Assembly (NCBI GenBank): GCA_934654755.1 | Contig: CAKUGQ010000009.1 | Span: 11,081-75,080, forward strand | Direction of reading: 5' to 3' | Source of the DNA: an uncultured Oscillospiraceae bacterium | GTDB lineage: Bacteria > Bacillota > Clostridia > Oscillospirales > Oscillospiraceae | Length of the DNA stretch: 64,000 nt | Shown: positions 1-7,749 of the stretch, one piece after another | How the letters are laid out: every line of letters starts with the position of its first letter | Numbering within the stretch: position 1 is the first letter of the stretch | Notes under the pieces: model-generated | Told to the model about the DNA's origin: nothing | Databases searched by the model: none | What the model saw: the letters and a program-made list of their open reading frames with translations, nothing else | Program-made: the position numbers and the translations under genes

Positions 1-12
1 CTTTCGGAAACC

Positions 13-37
13 GCCCGGTAAGCCATACTTACCGGGC
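13..37. terminator. Hairpin near left edge
   Basis: A perfect 10-bp stem (13-22 with 28-37) has a 5-base loop. A T-run follows only after a further ~20 bases. It may end a gene lying left of the window, but no such gene is visible. Confidence 0.35.
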
Positions 38-67
38 AGCTTGCTTGCAAGATGTGTTTTTTACAAA

Positions 68-365
68 ATTGCCGAGACTTGCGTCAGCAAGTCTCGCAAT
101 AATCGATGCCTAATCGATGCCTGAGATTGCCACGGGCGGCAGAGCCGCCCTCGCAATGACAGAATTGTCGCACTTCCTCCGTGTCATTGCGAGGAGCGAA
201 GCGACACGGAATCTCTGTTATATGTCATTGCGAGGAGGGCGCAAGCCCGACGTGGCAATCTAAAGAAAACCCGACAGCAGATTGCCACAGCCACTGACGT
301 GGCCTCGCAATGACAGTAAACACACAGGATTGCCGAGACTTGCTGACGCACGTCCCGCAATGACA
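68..365. repeat. TGTCATTGCGAG palindromic repeat cluster
   Basis: At least five partial units of the family that fills most intergenic gaps here. Each unit has TGTCATTGCGAG and GGCAATCT arms around a small variable hairpin, then the inverse (AGATTGCC to CTCGCAATGACA). No gene is supported between 1 and 379. Confidence 0.9.
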
Positions 366-379
366 CCGGTTGCGGGGGA

Positions 380-877
380 TCAGAGGTCGTCGGCAGGCTT
401 TCCCAGACGGCGGAGCATGGTTTTTTTCACCGCACGGATGATGTTTTCATAGCCCGTGCAGCGGCACAGATGGCCCGACAGCAGCTTGCGCAGCTCGGCG
501 TCCGTGTATTCCTTCCTGCTTTCCAGAATCTCCGTTGCGCTCATCAGGAAGCCCGGCGTACAGAAGCCGCACTGAATGGCGGCCTCCTCGATGAAGGCCT
601 TCTGAATGTCCGAAAGCTCGCCGTTCGGGCCGGTGAGGCTTTCGAGTGTGCGAATGTGCTTGCCGTTTGCCCAGACCGCAAGATAGATGCAGGAGTTGAA
701 GGCCTCGCCGTCGATCAGGACGGTACAGGCGCCGCATTCGCCGACCTCGCAGCCTTTTTTGACGGAGGTCATGCGGAAGTCGTTGCGCAGCATATCGGTC
801 AGGCTGGCGCGGACATCGACCATCTGCTCGACATCCTTGCCGTTGAGATTATACTTTACAAGCATATATTGCGCCAT
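380..877 (-). CDS. xdhC: Molybdenum hydroxylase [2Fe-2S] subunit (XdhC type)
   Basis: Small electron-transfer subunit of a xanthine-dehydrogenase-type enzyme, 165 residues, the usual length for a separate iron-sulfur subunit. A plant-ferredoxin-type cluster is ligated by C43, C48, C51 and C63. The second cluster is held by C103, C106, C138 and C140 in the CGFC and CRC motifs of the helical domain. It passes electrons from the molybdenum centre to FAD. Its start overlaps the stop of the FAD-subunit gene (TAATG), so translation is coupled. It is the last gene of the xdhA-xdhB-xdhC order, as in E. coli. The name follows E. coli usage and should not be confused with the XdhC maturation factor at 25018-26007. 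Confidence 0.93.
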   Translation of the reverse strand: MAQYMLVKYNLNGKDVEQMVDVRASLTDMLRNDFRMTSVKKGCEVGECGACTVLIDGEAFNSCIYLAVWANGKHIRTLESLTGPNGELSDIQKAFIEEAAIQCGFCTPGFLMSATEILESRKEYTDAELRKLLSGHLCRCTGYENIIRAVKKTMLRRLGKPADDL

Positions 878-1758
878 TACAATACACCTCCCGCTCTCTT
901 TACCGATTCAATGGCACAGCGGCGCGCCGATTCGACCGCGACGTGCTGGCGCAGCGCCTTGCTGGCGCGCCACGAATCGCGGGGGTTGATATCCAGCAGG
1001 ACGGCCTCGGCAAAGGCATCGACGGCCTCCGCGCAGACGGGCTTGCCGGTCAGTACGGCTTCGGCCTGCGGGGCGCGCATGGGGATGGGGCCGGCGACGC
1101 CGTAGGCAACGCGCACGCGGTCAAAGGTCTTTTTATCCGGCGACAGGCGAATATTGACCGAGCAGCCGTTCGTGGCGATGTCCAGCGCATTACGCATGGC
1201 GTACTTGATATACGCGCCGTAGGTGTTTTCGTAGCTTTCCTTCGGAATGAGGATGGCGGTCTGAATTTCACCGGCGCGGATGTCTACGACCTTTGCCTTG
1301 AGGTAGAAATCCCTGATCGGCACAAGACGCTTGCCCTCCGGACCGGTCAGCTCCACAACGGCCTCCCATGCGTGCAGCGTGGAGGCGGAGTCCGCCGAGG
1401 TCACGCCGTTGCAGGTATTGCCGCCGATGGTGCCGATATTGCGGATCTGCGGGCCGCCGACCTGATCGACCGCCTCGCCGAGGACGTTGATGTATTTTTG
1501 AATCAACGGATCGCGGGTGATGTGCGAAAAGCTTGTCAGGCTGCCAATGCGCAGCGTTCCGTCCGCATCCATGCTGACGCCGCGCAGCTCGTCGAGCATA
1601 AAGATGGAGATCAGCTCCACGCCTGCACGCTTTCCCTCGCGCATCTGCACCAGGACGTCCGAGCCGCCGGCGATGATGTGCGCTTCCGGGTGCTCCAGCC
1701 GCAGCCGGACGGCGTCCTGCACGCTTTGGGATTCATAATATGTCTTGATGTCGTACAT
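877..1758 (-). CDS. xdhB: Molybdenum hydroxylase FAD-binding subunit
   Basis: FAD subunit of the molybdenum hydroxylase, 293 residues. It shows the two FAD-binding signatures of the CO dehydrogenase flavoprotein family, AGGSDVL at residues 30-36 and IGTIGGN at 108-114, followed by a C-terminal CODH flavoprotein domain. It takes electrons from the two [2Fe-2S] clusters and hands them to NAD or another acceptor. The gene lies 3 nt downstream of xdhA and overlaps xdhC by one base, so the three subunits form one operon. Acceptor specificity cannot be read from the sequence. Confidence 0.93.
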   Translation of the reverse strand: MYDIKTYYESQSVQDAVRLRLEHPEAHIIAGGSDVLVQMREGKRAGVELISIFMLDELRGVSMDADGTLRIGSLTSFSHITRDPLIQKYINVLGEAVDQVGGPQIRNIGTIGGNTCNGVTSADSASTLHAWEAVVELTGPEGKRLVPIRDFYLKAKVVDIRAGEIQTAILIPKESYENTYGAYIKYAMRNALDIATNGCSVNIRLSPDKKTFDRVRVAYGVAGPIPMRAPQAEAVLTGKPVCAEAVDAFAEAVLLDINPRDSWRASKALRQHVAVESARRCAIESVKRAGGVL

Positions 1759-1761
1759 GGC

Positions 1762-4074
1762 TCAGTTCTCCTTTCTCCACGGATCGACGATCAGCCCTTC
1801 CTCGCTGAAGCGGCGGAACAGGACGTGCGGCGTCATCGGAGCGCAGTCGATGGCAACGCCGGTGGCGTTGAGAATGGCATTCCGAATGGCGGGCGCGGGC
1901 GGACAGGCGGGCGGTTCGCCGAGCGCCTTCGTGCCGAAGGGGCTGGTCGGCTCCGGATTTTCCACGAACTGTGCTTCCAGGTGGGGGTGATCCATCGTGG
2001 ACGAGAGCTTGTAGTCAAGCAGGTTGTTGTTGAGCGGCTTGCCGGTTTTTTCATCCCAGAGAAGCTGCTCACTCAGCGCAAAGCCGATGCCCATGGACAT
2101 ACCGCCGTGAACCTGTGCGGCGGCGAGCTGCGGGTTAATGAGCGTGCCGCAGTCGTGAACGTTGATGATGCGGTCAACCGTTACGCGGCACATATCGATG
2201 TCTACCGTGACCTCTGCGCAGCAGCAGCCGAAGGAATAGGCGTTGTTTTTCACGTGGTAGGTGGATTCGGCGGTGATGTGCTCGCTGTGCTTGAGGCTGT
2301 AGAAGGCTTCCGTAGCCAGGTCCTTCAGGCTCATGAGCACGCGGCCGTCCGTTGTGCGGACGATATTGCCGTCAATGATGTCCAGATTTGCGATGGCGCA
2401 GCGGGTCAGTTCATTGGCGTAAGCAAGGATTTTGTCCTTCAAAATATTGCCCGTCTGCGTGATGGAGAAGCCGCACACATAGGTCTGGCGCGAGGCGTAG
2501 GCGCCGAGGCCGAAGGGGGTTACGTCCGTGTCCTGCGTGGAGATGACGTGAACGTCGCGGTAGTCGGCAAGGCCGACGACGTCGGCGGCCATTTGCGCGT
2601 AAGCCGTATCCGCGCCCTGACCGATTTCCGTTTCGGCAACCTGAAGCTGGATCGAACCGTCCTGATTGAGCACCATGCGGCACGACGAATGCTCCAGCGA
2701 GATCGGCCAGACGGCGGTGTTGTACCAGAAGGGGGCGATGCCGATGCCCTTGCGGATGCGGCCGGTCTGCCCGGCGTATTCCGCGTGCTTGCGGTCGTAG
2801 TCCATATAGGCGACGGCCTTATCAAAGCACTGGTTGAAGGAGTCGTAGAAATTTTCGTTTTTGGAGAAGCCGTCCACATAACCGACGGGCATCAGATGCT
2901 TGCGGCGGAATTCGAGCGAGTCCACGCCCAGACGGGTGCAGATGTCCTCGATGTGGCATTCGTGCGCCCAGGTCGCCTGCGGCATACCGTAGCCGCGCAT
3001 GGCGCCGGCGACGGAGCGGTTGGTGAACACGGTGTAGGCGTCGCACTCGAAGTTTTCACAGGGATAGAGCTGCGGGAAGGAGCCCATCGCCTTGGCGACG
3101 ATGGAGTGGCCGTGCGAAGCGTAAGCGCCCTGGTTGGAGAACAGCTCCGCCTTACGGGCGACGAAGGTGCCGTCTGGCCGCAGCCACGAGACAAGGTGGA
3201 AGCGGATGGCGTGGCGGATACGGTTGGAAATGAAGGTATCCTCACGCGGAACGTCGATTTTTACCGTTCTGCCGCCAAGCTGCTGGCAGATCCACGCGGC
3301 CAGCGGCTCGTACAGGGTATCCTGCTTGTTTCCGAAGCCGCCGCCGATGTAGGGCTTGATGATGCGCACGCGGCCCCAGTCGATGCCGAGCGCCTGACCG
3401 ACGGTGCGGCGGACGATGTGCGGAATCTGTGTCGAGGAAACGACCACGAGCTTGCCTGCCTCCTCATAGGCGTAACAGACATGATTTTCAATGTGACAAT
3501 GCTGCACGGCCGGGGTGTCGTACCATTTGTCCACGCAGATCAGTCCCGGTTCGCGAATGGCGGCTTCATAGTCGCCCATGCGCGACTGGCTGTGCGCCAG
3601 AATGTTGTGGGGGAATTTTTCGTGGAGCTGCGGCGCACCGTCCTCCATGGCCTTCTGCACGTCCAGCACAAAGGGCAGTTCTTCGTATTCAATCCTGATC
3701 GCGCGTGCGGCCTGCGCCGCCGCGACCTCATTTTCCGCAACGACGGCGACTACGTCGTCGCCGTAATAGCGAACGTGGCGGTTGAGCAGATAGCGGTCGG
3801 CAATGTCCTGATGCGCCGGCTCGACCGACCAGGGGTGGCCGGCGGTCGGGTAGAGGATGTCCGGGACGTCGAAACAGGTGAAGATCCTTACCACACCGGG
3901 GATCTGCTCGGCAGCGGACGTATCCACGTGCTGCACGATGCCGTGCGCCACGGTCGAACGTACCACGCGCACGACCAGCGCCTTGCGGTCGCACAGGTCA
4001 TCCGTGTATTTTGCCCGTCCGGTGGCCTTGTCGTAAGCGTCTACGCGGGTGACGCTTTTGCCGACATTTTTCAT
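1762..4074 (-). CDS. xdhA: Molybdenum hydroxylase catalytic (molybdopterin) subunit, xanthine dehydrogenase type
   Basis: Large catalytic subunit, 770 residues from the chosen ATG. Upstream in-frame TTG codons exist, but AGGAGG lies 9 nt before this ATG, which fixes the start. The N-terminal a/b-hammerhead domain spans roughly residues 15-125. GGGFGNKQ (244-251) and AMRGYG (358-363) are molybdopterin-binding-domain motifs. The base-catalyst glutamate is expected at about E720 in the ALGEPP motif. The GGGFGNKQD stretch resembles E. coli XdhA, so a purine or related N-heterocycle is the likeliest substrate, but nicotinate or other ring hydroxylases cannot be excluded. Divergent from a MocA-like gene, which fits cofactor maturation. 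Confidence 0.88.
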   Translation of the reverse strand: MKNVGKSVTRVDAYDKATGRAKYTDDLCDRKALVVRVVRSTVAHGIVQHVDTSAAEQIPGVVRIFTCFDVPDILYPTAGHPWSVEPAHQDIADRYLLNRHVRYYGDDVVAVVAENEVAAAQAARAIRIEYEELPFVLDVQKAMEDGAPQLHEKFPHNILAHSQSRMGDYEAAIREPGLICVDKWYDTPAVQHCHIENHVCYAYEEAGKLVVVSSTQIPHIVRRTVGQALGIDWGRVRIIKPYIGGGFGNKQDTLYEPLAAWICQQLGGRTVKIDVPREDTFISNRIRHAIRFHLVSWLRPDGTFVARKAELFSNQGAYASHGHSIVAKAMGSFPQLYPCENFECDAYTVFTNRSVAGAMRGYGMPQATWAHECHIEDICTRLGVDSLEFRRKHLMPVGYVDGFSKNENFYDSFNQCFDKAVAYMDYDRKHAEYAGQTGRIRKGIGIAPFWYNTAVWPISLEHSSCRMVLNQDGSIQLQVAETEIGQGADTAYAQMAADVVGLADYRDVHVISTQDTDVTPFGLGAYASRQTYVCGFSITQTGNILKDKILAYANELTRCAIANLDIIDGNIVRTTDGRVLMSLKDLATEAFYSLKHSEHITAESTYHVKNNAYSFGCCCAEVTVDIDMCRVTVDRIINVHDCGTLINPQLAAAQVHGGMSMGIGFALSEQLLWDEKTGKPLNNNLLDYKLSSTMDHPHLEAQFVENPEPTSPFGTKALGEPPACPPAPAIRNAILNATGVAIDCAPMTPHVLFRRFSEEGLIVDPWRKEN

Positions 4075-4135
4075 TCTAACCAGCCTCCTGACCAAAAATA
4101 AACCAAGAAATAGTCGTTTTTTCGTATGATTATAC

Positions 4136-4164
4136 AGTATAGCACAAATGATGCCGTATGGAAA
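4136..4164 (-). promoter_or_regulatory. Probable promoter of xdhABC
   Basis: On the minus strand, TTTCCA and TATACT are 17 bp apart, and a second TATAAT (4129-4134) lies just downstream. The leader before the xdhA start is about 55 nt, with no riboswitch-like structure evident. Confidence 0.5.
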
Positions 4165-4206
4165 GTGTTTTTTGTGATTCTATTTAAAAAATAACGTCCT
4201 GCTGCG

Positions 4207-4235
4207 TTGACGGCAGCCGCTTCGTGCGCTATACT
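4207..4235 (+). promoter_or_regulatory. Promoter of the MocA-like gene
   Basis: TTGACG and TATACT are separated by exactly 17 bp. The -10 box ends 20 nt before the ATG of the MocA-like gene, so the leader is very short. Confidence 0.75.
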
Positions 4236-4255
4236 ATGGAAAAGGAAGTGGAAAA

Positions 4256-4870
4256 ATGGATCGTGACAAGACAGTCGGCTTCGTGCTGATGGCGGCGGGC
4301 AACGCCGTGCGCTTCGGCGCGAACAAGCTGACGGAAACACTGGGCGGCCGGGCGCTGATTGACCGCGCGCTCGATGTAATCCCGGACGGCTGCCCTGCGG
4401 TTGTGGTGTCGCAGTACGATACCGTCCTGGCGCGAGCCGGGGCGCGGGGCTTTCTCACGGTTCGGAACGACCGGCCGGACGAGGGCGTCAGCCGGACGAT
4501 CCGCCTCGGCGTTGCGGCGCTGGCGCGGTGCGATGCGCTGGCGTTTCTGGTCGGCGACCAGCCGCTTCTGCGGCGCGAAACGGTCGAGTCCGAGGTGCGG
4601 TTCTATCGGGCGCATCCGGACTGCATCGTCGCCCTGGCGCACGACGGAAAAAAGGGGAATCCCTGTATTTTCCCGAGGATTTATTTTGAAGAACTGATGA
4701 ATTTACGGGGCGATACGGGCGGCAGCGCGGTGATTCGCCGCCATATGCAGCGGCTGAAGCTGCTTCCGGCGCCGGCTTGTGAGCTGGCCGATGCGGACAG
4801 CCCCGAGGCGTTGGCGGCGCTGCGCGCGCTGGCGGCGTCGCCCGAAGGAGCAGCGAATGGATACGTTTAA
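4256..4870 (+). CDS. mocA: MocA/MobA-like molybdenum cofactor nucleotidyltransferase
   Basis: NTP-transferase of the MocA (CTP:molybdopterin cytidylyltransferase) family, 204 residues. The nucleotide-binding loop is LMAAGNAVRFGANKL (residues 11-25), and GDQPLL (100-105) is the metal-binding aspartate motif. Enzymes of this family attach CMP to molybdopterin for insertion into xanthine-dehydrogenase-type enzymes, and the divergent xdh operon supports that role. The loop lacks the usual SxR spacing of E. coli MocA (GxSxRFG), having N-A-V-R-F-G instead, so nucleotide specificity is not certain. Its 3' end overlaps the start of the truncated uvrB copy by 14 nt. Confidence 0.83.
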   Translation: MDRDKTVGFVLMAAGNAVRFGANKLTETLGGRALIDRALDVIPDGCPAVVVSQYDTVLARAGARGFLTVRNDRPDEGVSRTIRLGVAALARCDALAFLVGDQPLLRRETVESEVRFYRAHPDCIVALAHDGKKGNPCIFPRIYFEELMNLRGDTGGSAVIRRHMQRLKLLPAPACELADADSPEALAALRALAASPEGAANGYV

Positions 4871-5129
4871 ACTACACGCGCCCTATGCGCCGATGGGAGA
4901 CCAGCCGGAGGCGATCCGGCGGCTCAGCGAGGGACTGGAGCAGGGGATGCACGCGCAGGTGCTCCTCGGCGTTACCGGTTCCGGCAAGACCTTAACAATG
5001 GCGAATATCATCGCCAAGCTCAACCGTCCGACGCTGGTGCTGGCGCAAAATAAGACGCTTGCGGCGCAGCTTTGCTCGGAATTCCGGGAGTTCTTTCCGG
5101 AGAACGCCGTAGAGTACTTTGTCTCCTAG
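4857..5129 (+). pseudogene. uvrB: Truncated uvrB 5' fragment (first 90 codons)
   Basis: Encodes the first 90 residues of UvrB, including Walker A (GVTGSGKT) and the FREFFPENAVEYF stretch, then stops at TAG where an intact UvrB continues into the SYYDYYQPEAY beta-hairpin region. Codon use is GC-rich like the neighbouring genes, and AAGGAG precedes the ATG, so this looks like the original chromosomal start of uvrB. The rest of the gene now lies about 9.6 kb away, fused to a different 5' end (see 14431-16398). A 90-residue product would lack both helicase motor halves and is unlikely to be functional. Confidence 0.92.
5100..5128 (+). repeat. Left copy of 29-bp uvrB core (attL-like)
   Basis: Twenty-eight of 29 bases match 14677-14705. 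It lies at the exact point where the truncated uvrB stops matching UvrB. Upstream of the core, the two uvrB copies are clearly more divergent. Confidence 0.8.
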
Positions 5130-5180
5130 CAGACCTGATATATCAAAAACCCAGTGTTTATGCGGGTTTGCGGGACATCG

Positions 5181-5246
5181 TAACACGAAAAAACACACTG
5201 TAAAACAGCATAATTCAGATAAAATTGTGACCTAAATTCGTGTAAT
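5181..5246. repeat. Left island-end inverted pair TAACACGAA / TTCGTGTAA
   Basis: TAACACGAA (5181-5189) faces TTCGTGTAA (5237-5245). The 20-bp block 5227-5246 matches 14312-14331 at 19 of 20 positions. The same inverted-pair layout recurs at the right end, about 100 bp from the uvrB start. Confidence 0.6.
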
Positions 5247-5270
5247 CAAAATAGAATAACCATCAGCCAA

Positions 5271-5305
5271 AAGCTCCGATTCGATAAAACGAGTCGGAGC
5301 TTTTT
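5271..5305 (+). terminator. Rho-independent terminator at island left end
   Basis: A 13-bp stem (5271-5283 with 5290-5302, one G-T pair) and a 6-base loop, followed by a T-run. It would stop transcription arriving from mocA and the uvrB fragment. The rest of 5130-5421 holds only this, the inverted pair and the next hairpin. Confidence 0.8.
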
Positions 5306-5360
5306 CAGTGTATATGAAAAAATTGTGCAACAGATTGTTACACACCTCAATTCAATAAAA

Positions 5361-5413
5361 ATACCCGATATATAACACAAGGTAATTTGCTTTTGCTGTG
5401 TCATATCGGGTAT
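5361..5413 (-). terminator. Terminator of the XRE regulator gene
   Basis: A perfect 11-bp stem (5361-5371 with 5403-5413). On the minus strand it is followed by TTTTTATTG. It ends 8 nt past the stop of the regulator gene at 5422. Confidence 0.75.
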
Positions 5414-5421
5414 GTCATTTA

Positions 5422-5730
5422 TTATTTCATTTGGTCGATTATAACCTCAATCGCCTTGAGTTTTTCATAATTGAGAGACTTCATTTTTTCATATAACTCA
5501 TCAAGTTTGGATGGGTTTTTATTACCGGTGTCAAAGAATTCAGAAGGTGTGATTTTCAAATACTCACATATATAAAAGAAAGCAGCCATTGACGGAAGGT
5601 TGTGACCGTTCTCAATATTATTTATATAACCCGGACCTTGCCCGATAGATAAACTCATATCCCGAGCAGATACGCCTTTTTGTGTGCGCAACTCAGCCAA
5701 TCTTTGCGGAAATTCTTCCTCTAAGAGCAT
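5422..5730 (-). CDS. XRE-family transcriptional regulator
   Basis: A 102-residue protein with a Cro/C1-type helix-turn-helix at residues ~8-62 (RLAELRTQKGVSARDMSLSI onward) and a short C-terminal helical tail that probably dimerises. It is likely the regulator of the island. A perfect 10-bp inverted repeat overlaps a TATAAT box directly upstream, which is typical autoregulation. The AT-rich composition matches the island rather than the chromosome. Its target genes beyond itself are unknown. Confidence 0.85.
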   Translation of the reverse strand: MLLEEEFPQRLAELRTQKGVSARDMSLSIGQGPGYINNIENGHNLPSMAAFFYICEYLKITPSEFFDTGNKNPSKLDELYEKMKSLNYEKLKAIEVIIDQMK

Positions 5731-5740
5731 TATATCACCA

Positions 5741-5771
5741 CCTATGTGTACTATTATAAACTACACATAGG
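5741..5771 (-). promoter_or_regulatory. Palindromic operator overlapping -10 of the XRE gene
   Basis: CCTATGTGTA (5741-5750) and TACACATAGG (5762-5771) form a perfect 10-bp inverted repeat, 21 bp centre to centre. A minus-strand TATAAT (5753-5758) lies between the arms. The geometry suits binding of a Cro/C1 dimer to block RNA polymerase. Confidence 0.7.
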
Positions 5772-5803
5772 GCTATTTTATCCTGTTCATGAGGCGATGT
5801 GCG

Positions 5804-5832
5804 TTGACTCATCTCGCCGAATGAGATATAAT
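5804..5832 (+). promoter_or_regulatory. Orphan plus-strand promoter
   Basis: TTGACT and TATAAT with a 17-bp spacer. It points right, into a region where the only gene trace is on the opposite strand, so its original target seems to have been lost. The spacer contains a short ATCTCG/GAGAT inverted pair. Confidence 0.5.
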
Positions 5833-5876
5833 GTATTGCGATATCCGATTGATGAATATATAGATTGTTTTGGACT

Positions 5877-6402
5877 CTAAACTTGTCGGCTTTTTGGTTT
5901 AGCAATGGTTATCGGTTCCCATTGAGTAGCTTCTACAAGTTTATTATTGTCCTTATTCGGGAGATTTATAAATTCTCCGACGCTCTCATCACGAAAGCCT
6001 CCGTAAAAGTAATCCGTGGGAATTTCAAAACAAGGGACGATTCCGATTTTTCCTTTGCCGCTGAGATACTGTGCGATCCGTTTCCTATTTAGTATTTCGA
6101 CGGGAATGTCATGTTCTTTCAATGCATTGTAAAAAACGAACAGCATATTCCGGGTAGCAAAACTCATTACACGACAGTGTGAGATAATGGCCCCGATCAT
6201 CTTTTAGGACAGATAGGTGTACACGGGTTCGAGAGCTGCCTTGAATTGCCTCCCATTGATGCGATGGATTTTCTGTTTTCCGTTTTTCATCGTGTGATAG
6301 ATTAAACCAATTATCAAACGCGTCAGAAGAATCGGGTTCTACTGTTATTAGCCCTCCGTTTCGGTCATCGGCGTAACGTCGATACAATTCAAGCGGAGAC
6401 AT
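5877..6402 (-). pseudogene. Frameshifted hypothetical protein gene (unknown family)
   Basis: Two overlapping minus-strand frames join into one ~174-residue protein if one base is removed from the A6 run at 6131-6136 (T6 on the coding strand). The first frame ends ...CYPEYAVRF and the second resumes at YNALKEHDIPVEILNRKRIA. Recognisable stretches include DRNGGLITVEPDSSDAFDNW and GKGKIGIVPCFEIPTDYFYG. I do not recognise the family, though the style resembles small accessory proteins of clostridial conjugative elements. The shift could be a real mutation or a base-call error in a homopolymer. An ATG at 6400-6402 is the likely start. Confidence 0.55.
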
Positions 6403-6420
6403 AACATCAGTTCCCTGAAG

Positions 6421-6663
6421 TATTATCAAGATGGCGGACATTTCCGCAAGCTCTACGAGCTTTACAGCAAAGGAGAGCTTACAAGTGCGATCAATCGCAC
6501 GGTTGAGGATCTCAATCATAGATTTACAAAGGAAGTTTTGACAAGAACTTTTAAGTCAAGTACCTTGTCAAGTGCTGCGAGCAATCATGCAGGAAAGCCA
6601 AAAGCAAAGCAGAAGTCTGTTGCCGAGTGCCTTAACCATATCTTAACCAAACCTATGCTATAA
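6421..6663 (+). pseudogene. 5'-truncated remnant of an unidentified gene, probably mobile-element derived
   Basis: An open frame without a start encodes ~80 residues, including KLYELYSKGELTSAINRTVE and NHRFTKEVLTRTF, and ends at TAA 6661-6663. The hydrophilic, lysine-rich tail looks like the C-terminus of a protein from a conjugative or mobilisable element, but I cannot name it with confidence. It abuts the start of the opposite-strand pseudogene at about 6403-6421, so a rearrangement junction lies there. A TATAAT at 6659-6664 overlaps the stop and may belong to the promoter of the next gene. Confidence 0.4.
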
Positions 6664-6690
6664 TCATTACCGTTATAAGGAGCTTCAGAA

Positions 6691-7749
6691 ATGAAAAAGA
6701 AAGGCATTTTGAGAAATATCATCGTAACGCTGCTCGCATTGGTTGTCGCCTGCGCAATAAGCCTTATATTTCAGCGGCTTGAGGTGCAAGAACACATAAC
6801 AACGATTTTTGTATTTTCTGTCTTTATTGTTTCTCTTTTTACTGATGGATATTTCTACGGCATCTTTTCATCTGTCGTAGGCACAGTTGCCATTAACTTT
6901 GCGTTCACCTATCCGTTTTTGGAGTTTGACTTTATAACCCCCGTCAATGTGATCTCGGCAATTATTATGCTGGCTATTGCTGTCATTACCGGAATGCTGA
7001 CGACAAAAATCAAAACCTATGAAGAGGCAAAAGCGGAAAGTGAAAGGGAAAAAACACGCGCGAATCTGCTTCGTGCCGTTTCCCACGACTTGCGTACACC
7101 GCTGACCTCCATCTATAGCGCAAGCTCTCTTCTTCAGGACGAGAAAGAAACCTTGACAGAGGAACAAAAAGAAACAATGCTGTCGAACATTCAAGAGGAT
7201 TCCGAATGGCTTATCCGGATGGTAGAAAATCTTCTGTCAGTTACCCGAATCGATAACGAGACGATGAAGATCAACAAGACTACGACGATATTGGACGAAC
7301 TGATCGATTCCTCTGTTGCTAAGTTTTATCAGCGCCATCCGGAGCAAAAAGTCGAGGTGACTGTGCCGGAGGATATTGTGATCATCGATGTTGACCCGAT
7401 TTTGATCGAACAGGTTCTCCTCAACCTTTTGGAAAACTCCGTGTATCACGCAAAGGGCATGACGGTACTTTTGCTTAAGGCCTTTACTTTAGCGGATCAG
7501 GTTGTGTTTGAGGTTGCAGATAACGGCTGCGGAATAGAAGAAAGCAGGTTAAAAACTCTTTTTTCGGGATGCTATGAGGTACAGCAGGATATGACACAAG
7601 GCCCTCGTCGTTATGCCGGGATCGGATTATCTGTTTGCTCAACGATCGTCAGAGCGCATGGCGGAACGATTACGGCAGAAAATCGAAAAAACGGCGGCGC
7701 ACTATTCCGTTTTACGATCGGGAAGGAAGAAACCAGTCATGACCAATAA
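6691..7749 (+). CDS. Sensor histidine kinase, KdpD C-terminal-half type
   Basis: A 352-residue membrane sensor kinase. Four hydrophobic segments at residues ~8-105 match the DUF4118 membrane module of KdpD. A HisKA domain has the phospho-accepting H132 in AVSHDLRTPL. The HATPase domain carries the N box (NLLENSVYHA), G1 (DNGCGIEE) and G2 (GIGLSV). The cytoplasmic KdpD N-terminal and USP domains of full-length KdpD (~890 residues) are absent, a form seen beside Trk/Ktr potassium systems in Firmicutes. It overlaps the next gene by 11 nt and probably phosphorylates its product in response to potassium or turgor. Confidence 0.88.
   Translation: MKKKGILRNIIVTLLALVVACAISLIFQRLEVQEHITTIFVFSVFIVSLFTDGYFYGIFSSVVGTVAINFAFTYPFLEFDFITPVNVISAIIMLAIAVITGMLTTKIKTYEEAKAESEREKTRANLLRAVSHDLRTPLTSIYSASSLLQDEKETLTEEQKETMLSNIQEDSEWLIRMVENLLSVTRIDNETMKINKTTTILDELIDSSVAKFYQRHPEQKVEVTVPEDIVIIDVDPILIEQVLLNLLENSVYHAKGMTVLLLKAFTLADQVVFEVADNGCGIEESRLKTLFSGCYEVQQDMTQGPRRYAGIGLSVCSTIVRAHGGTITAENRKNGGALFRFTIGKEETSHDQ

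Noticed and set aside
68..365. Regularly repeated blocks considered as a CRISPR array
   Set aside because: Units are palindromic, of unequal length, without unique spacers of constant size, and are scattered between genes. No cas genes are present.
943..4101. Very long open frame (over 1000 codons) on the plus strand across xdhB and xdhA
   Set aside because: It is antisense to genes with clear motifs and results from high-GC codon positions. Its translation has no recognisable domain and no ribosome site.
7613..7738. N-terminal extension of the response regulator
   Set aside because: The extension lies within the kinase frame, and the receiver domain begins right after the ATG at 7739.
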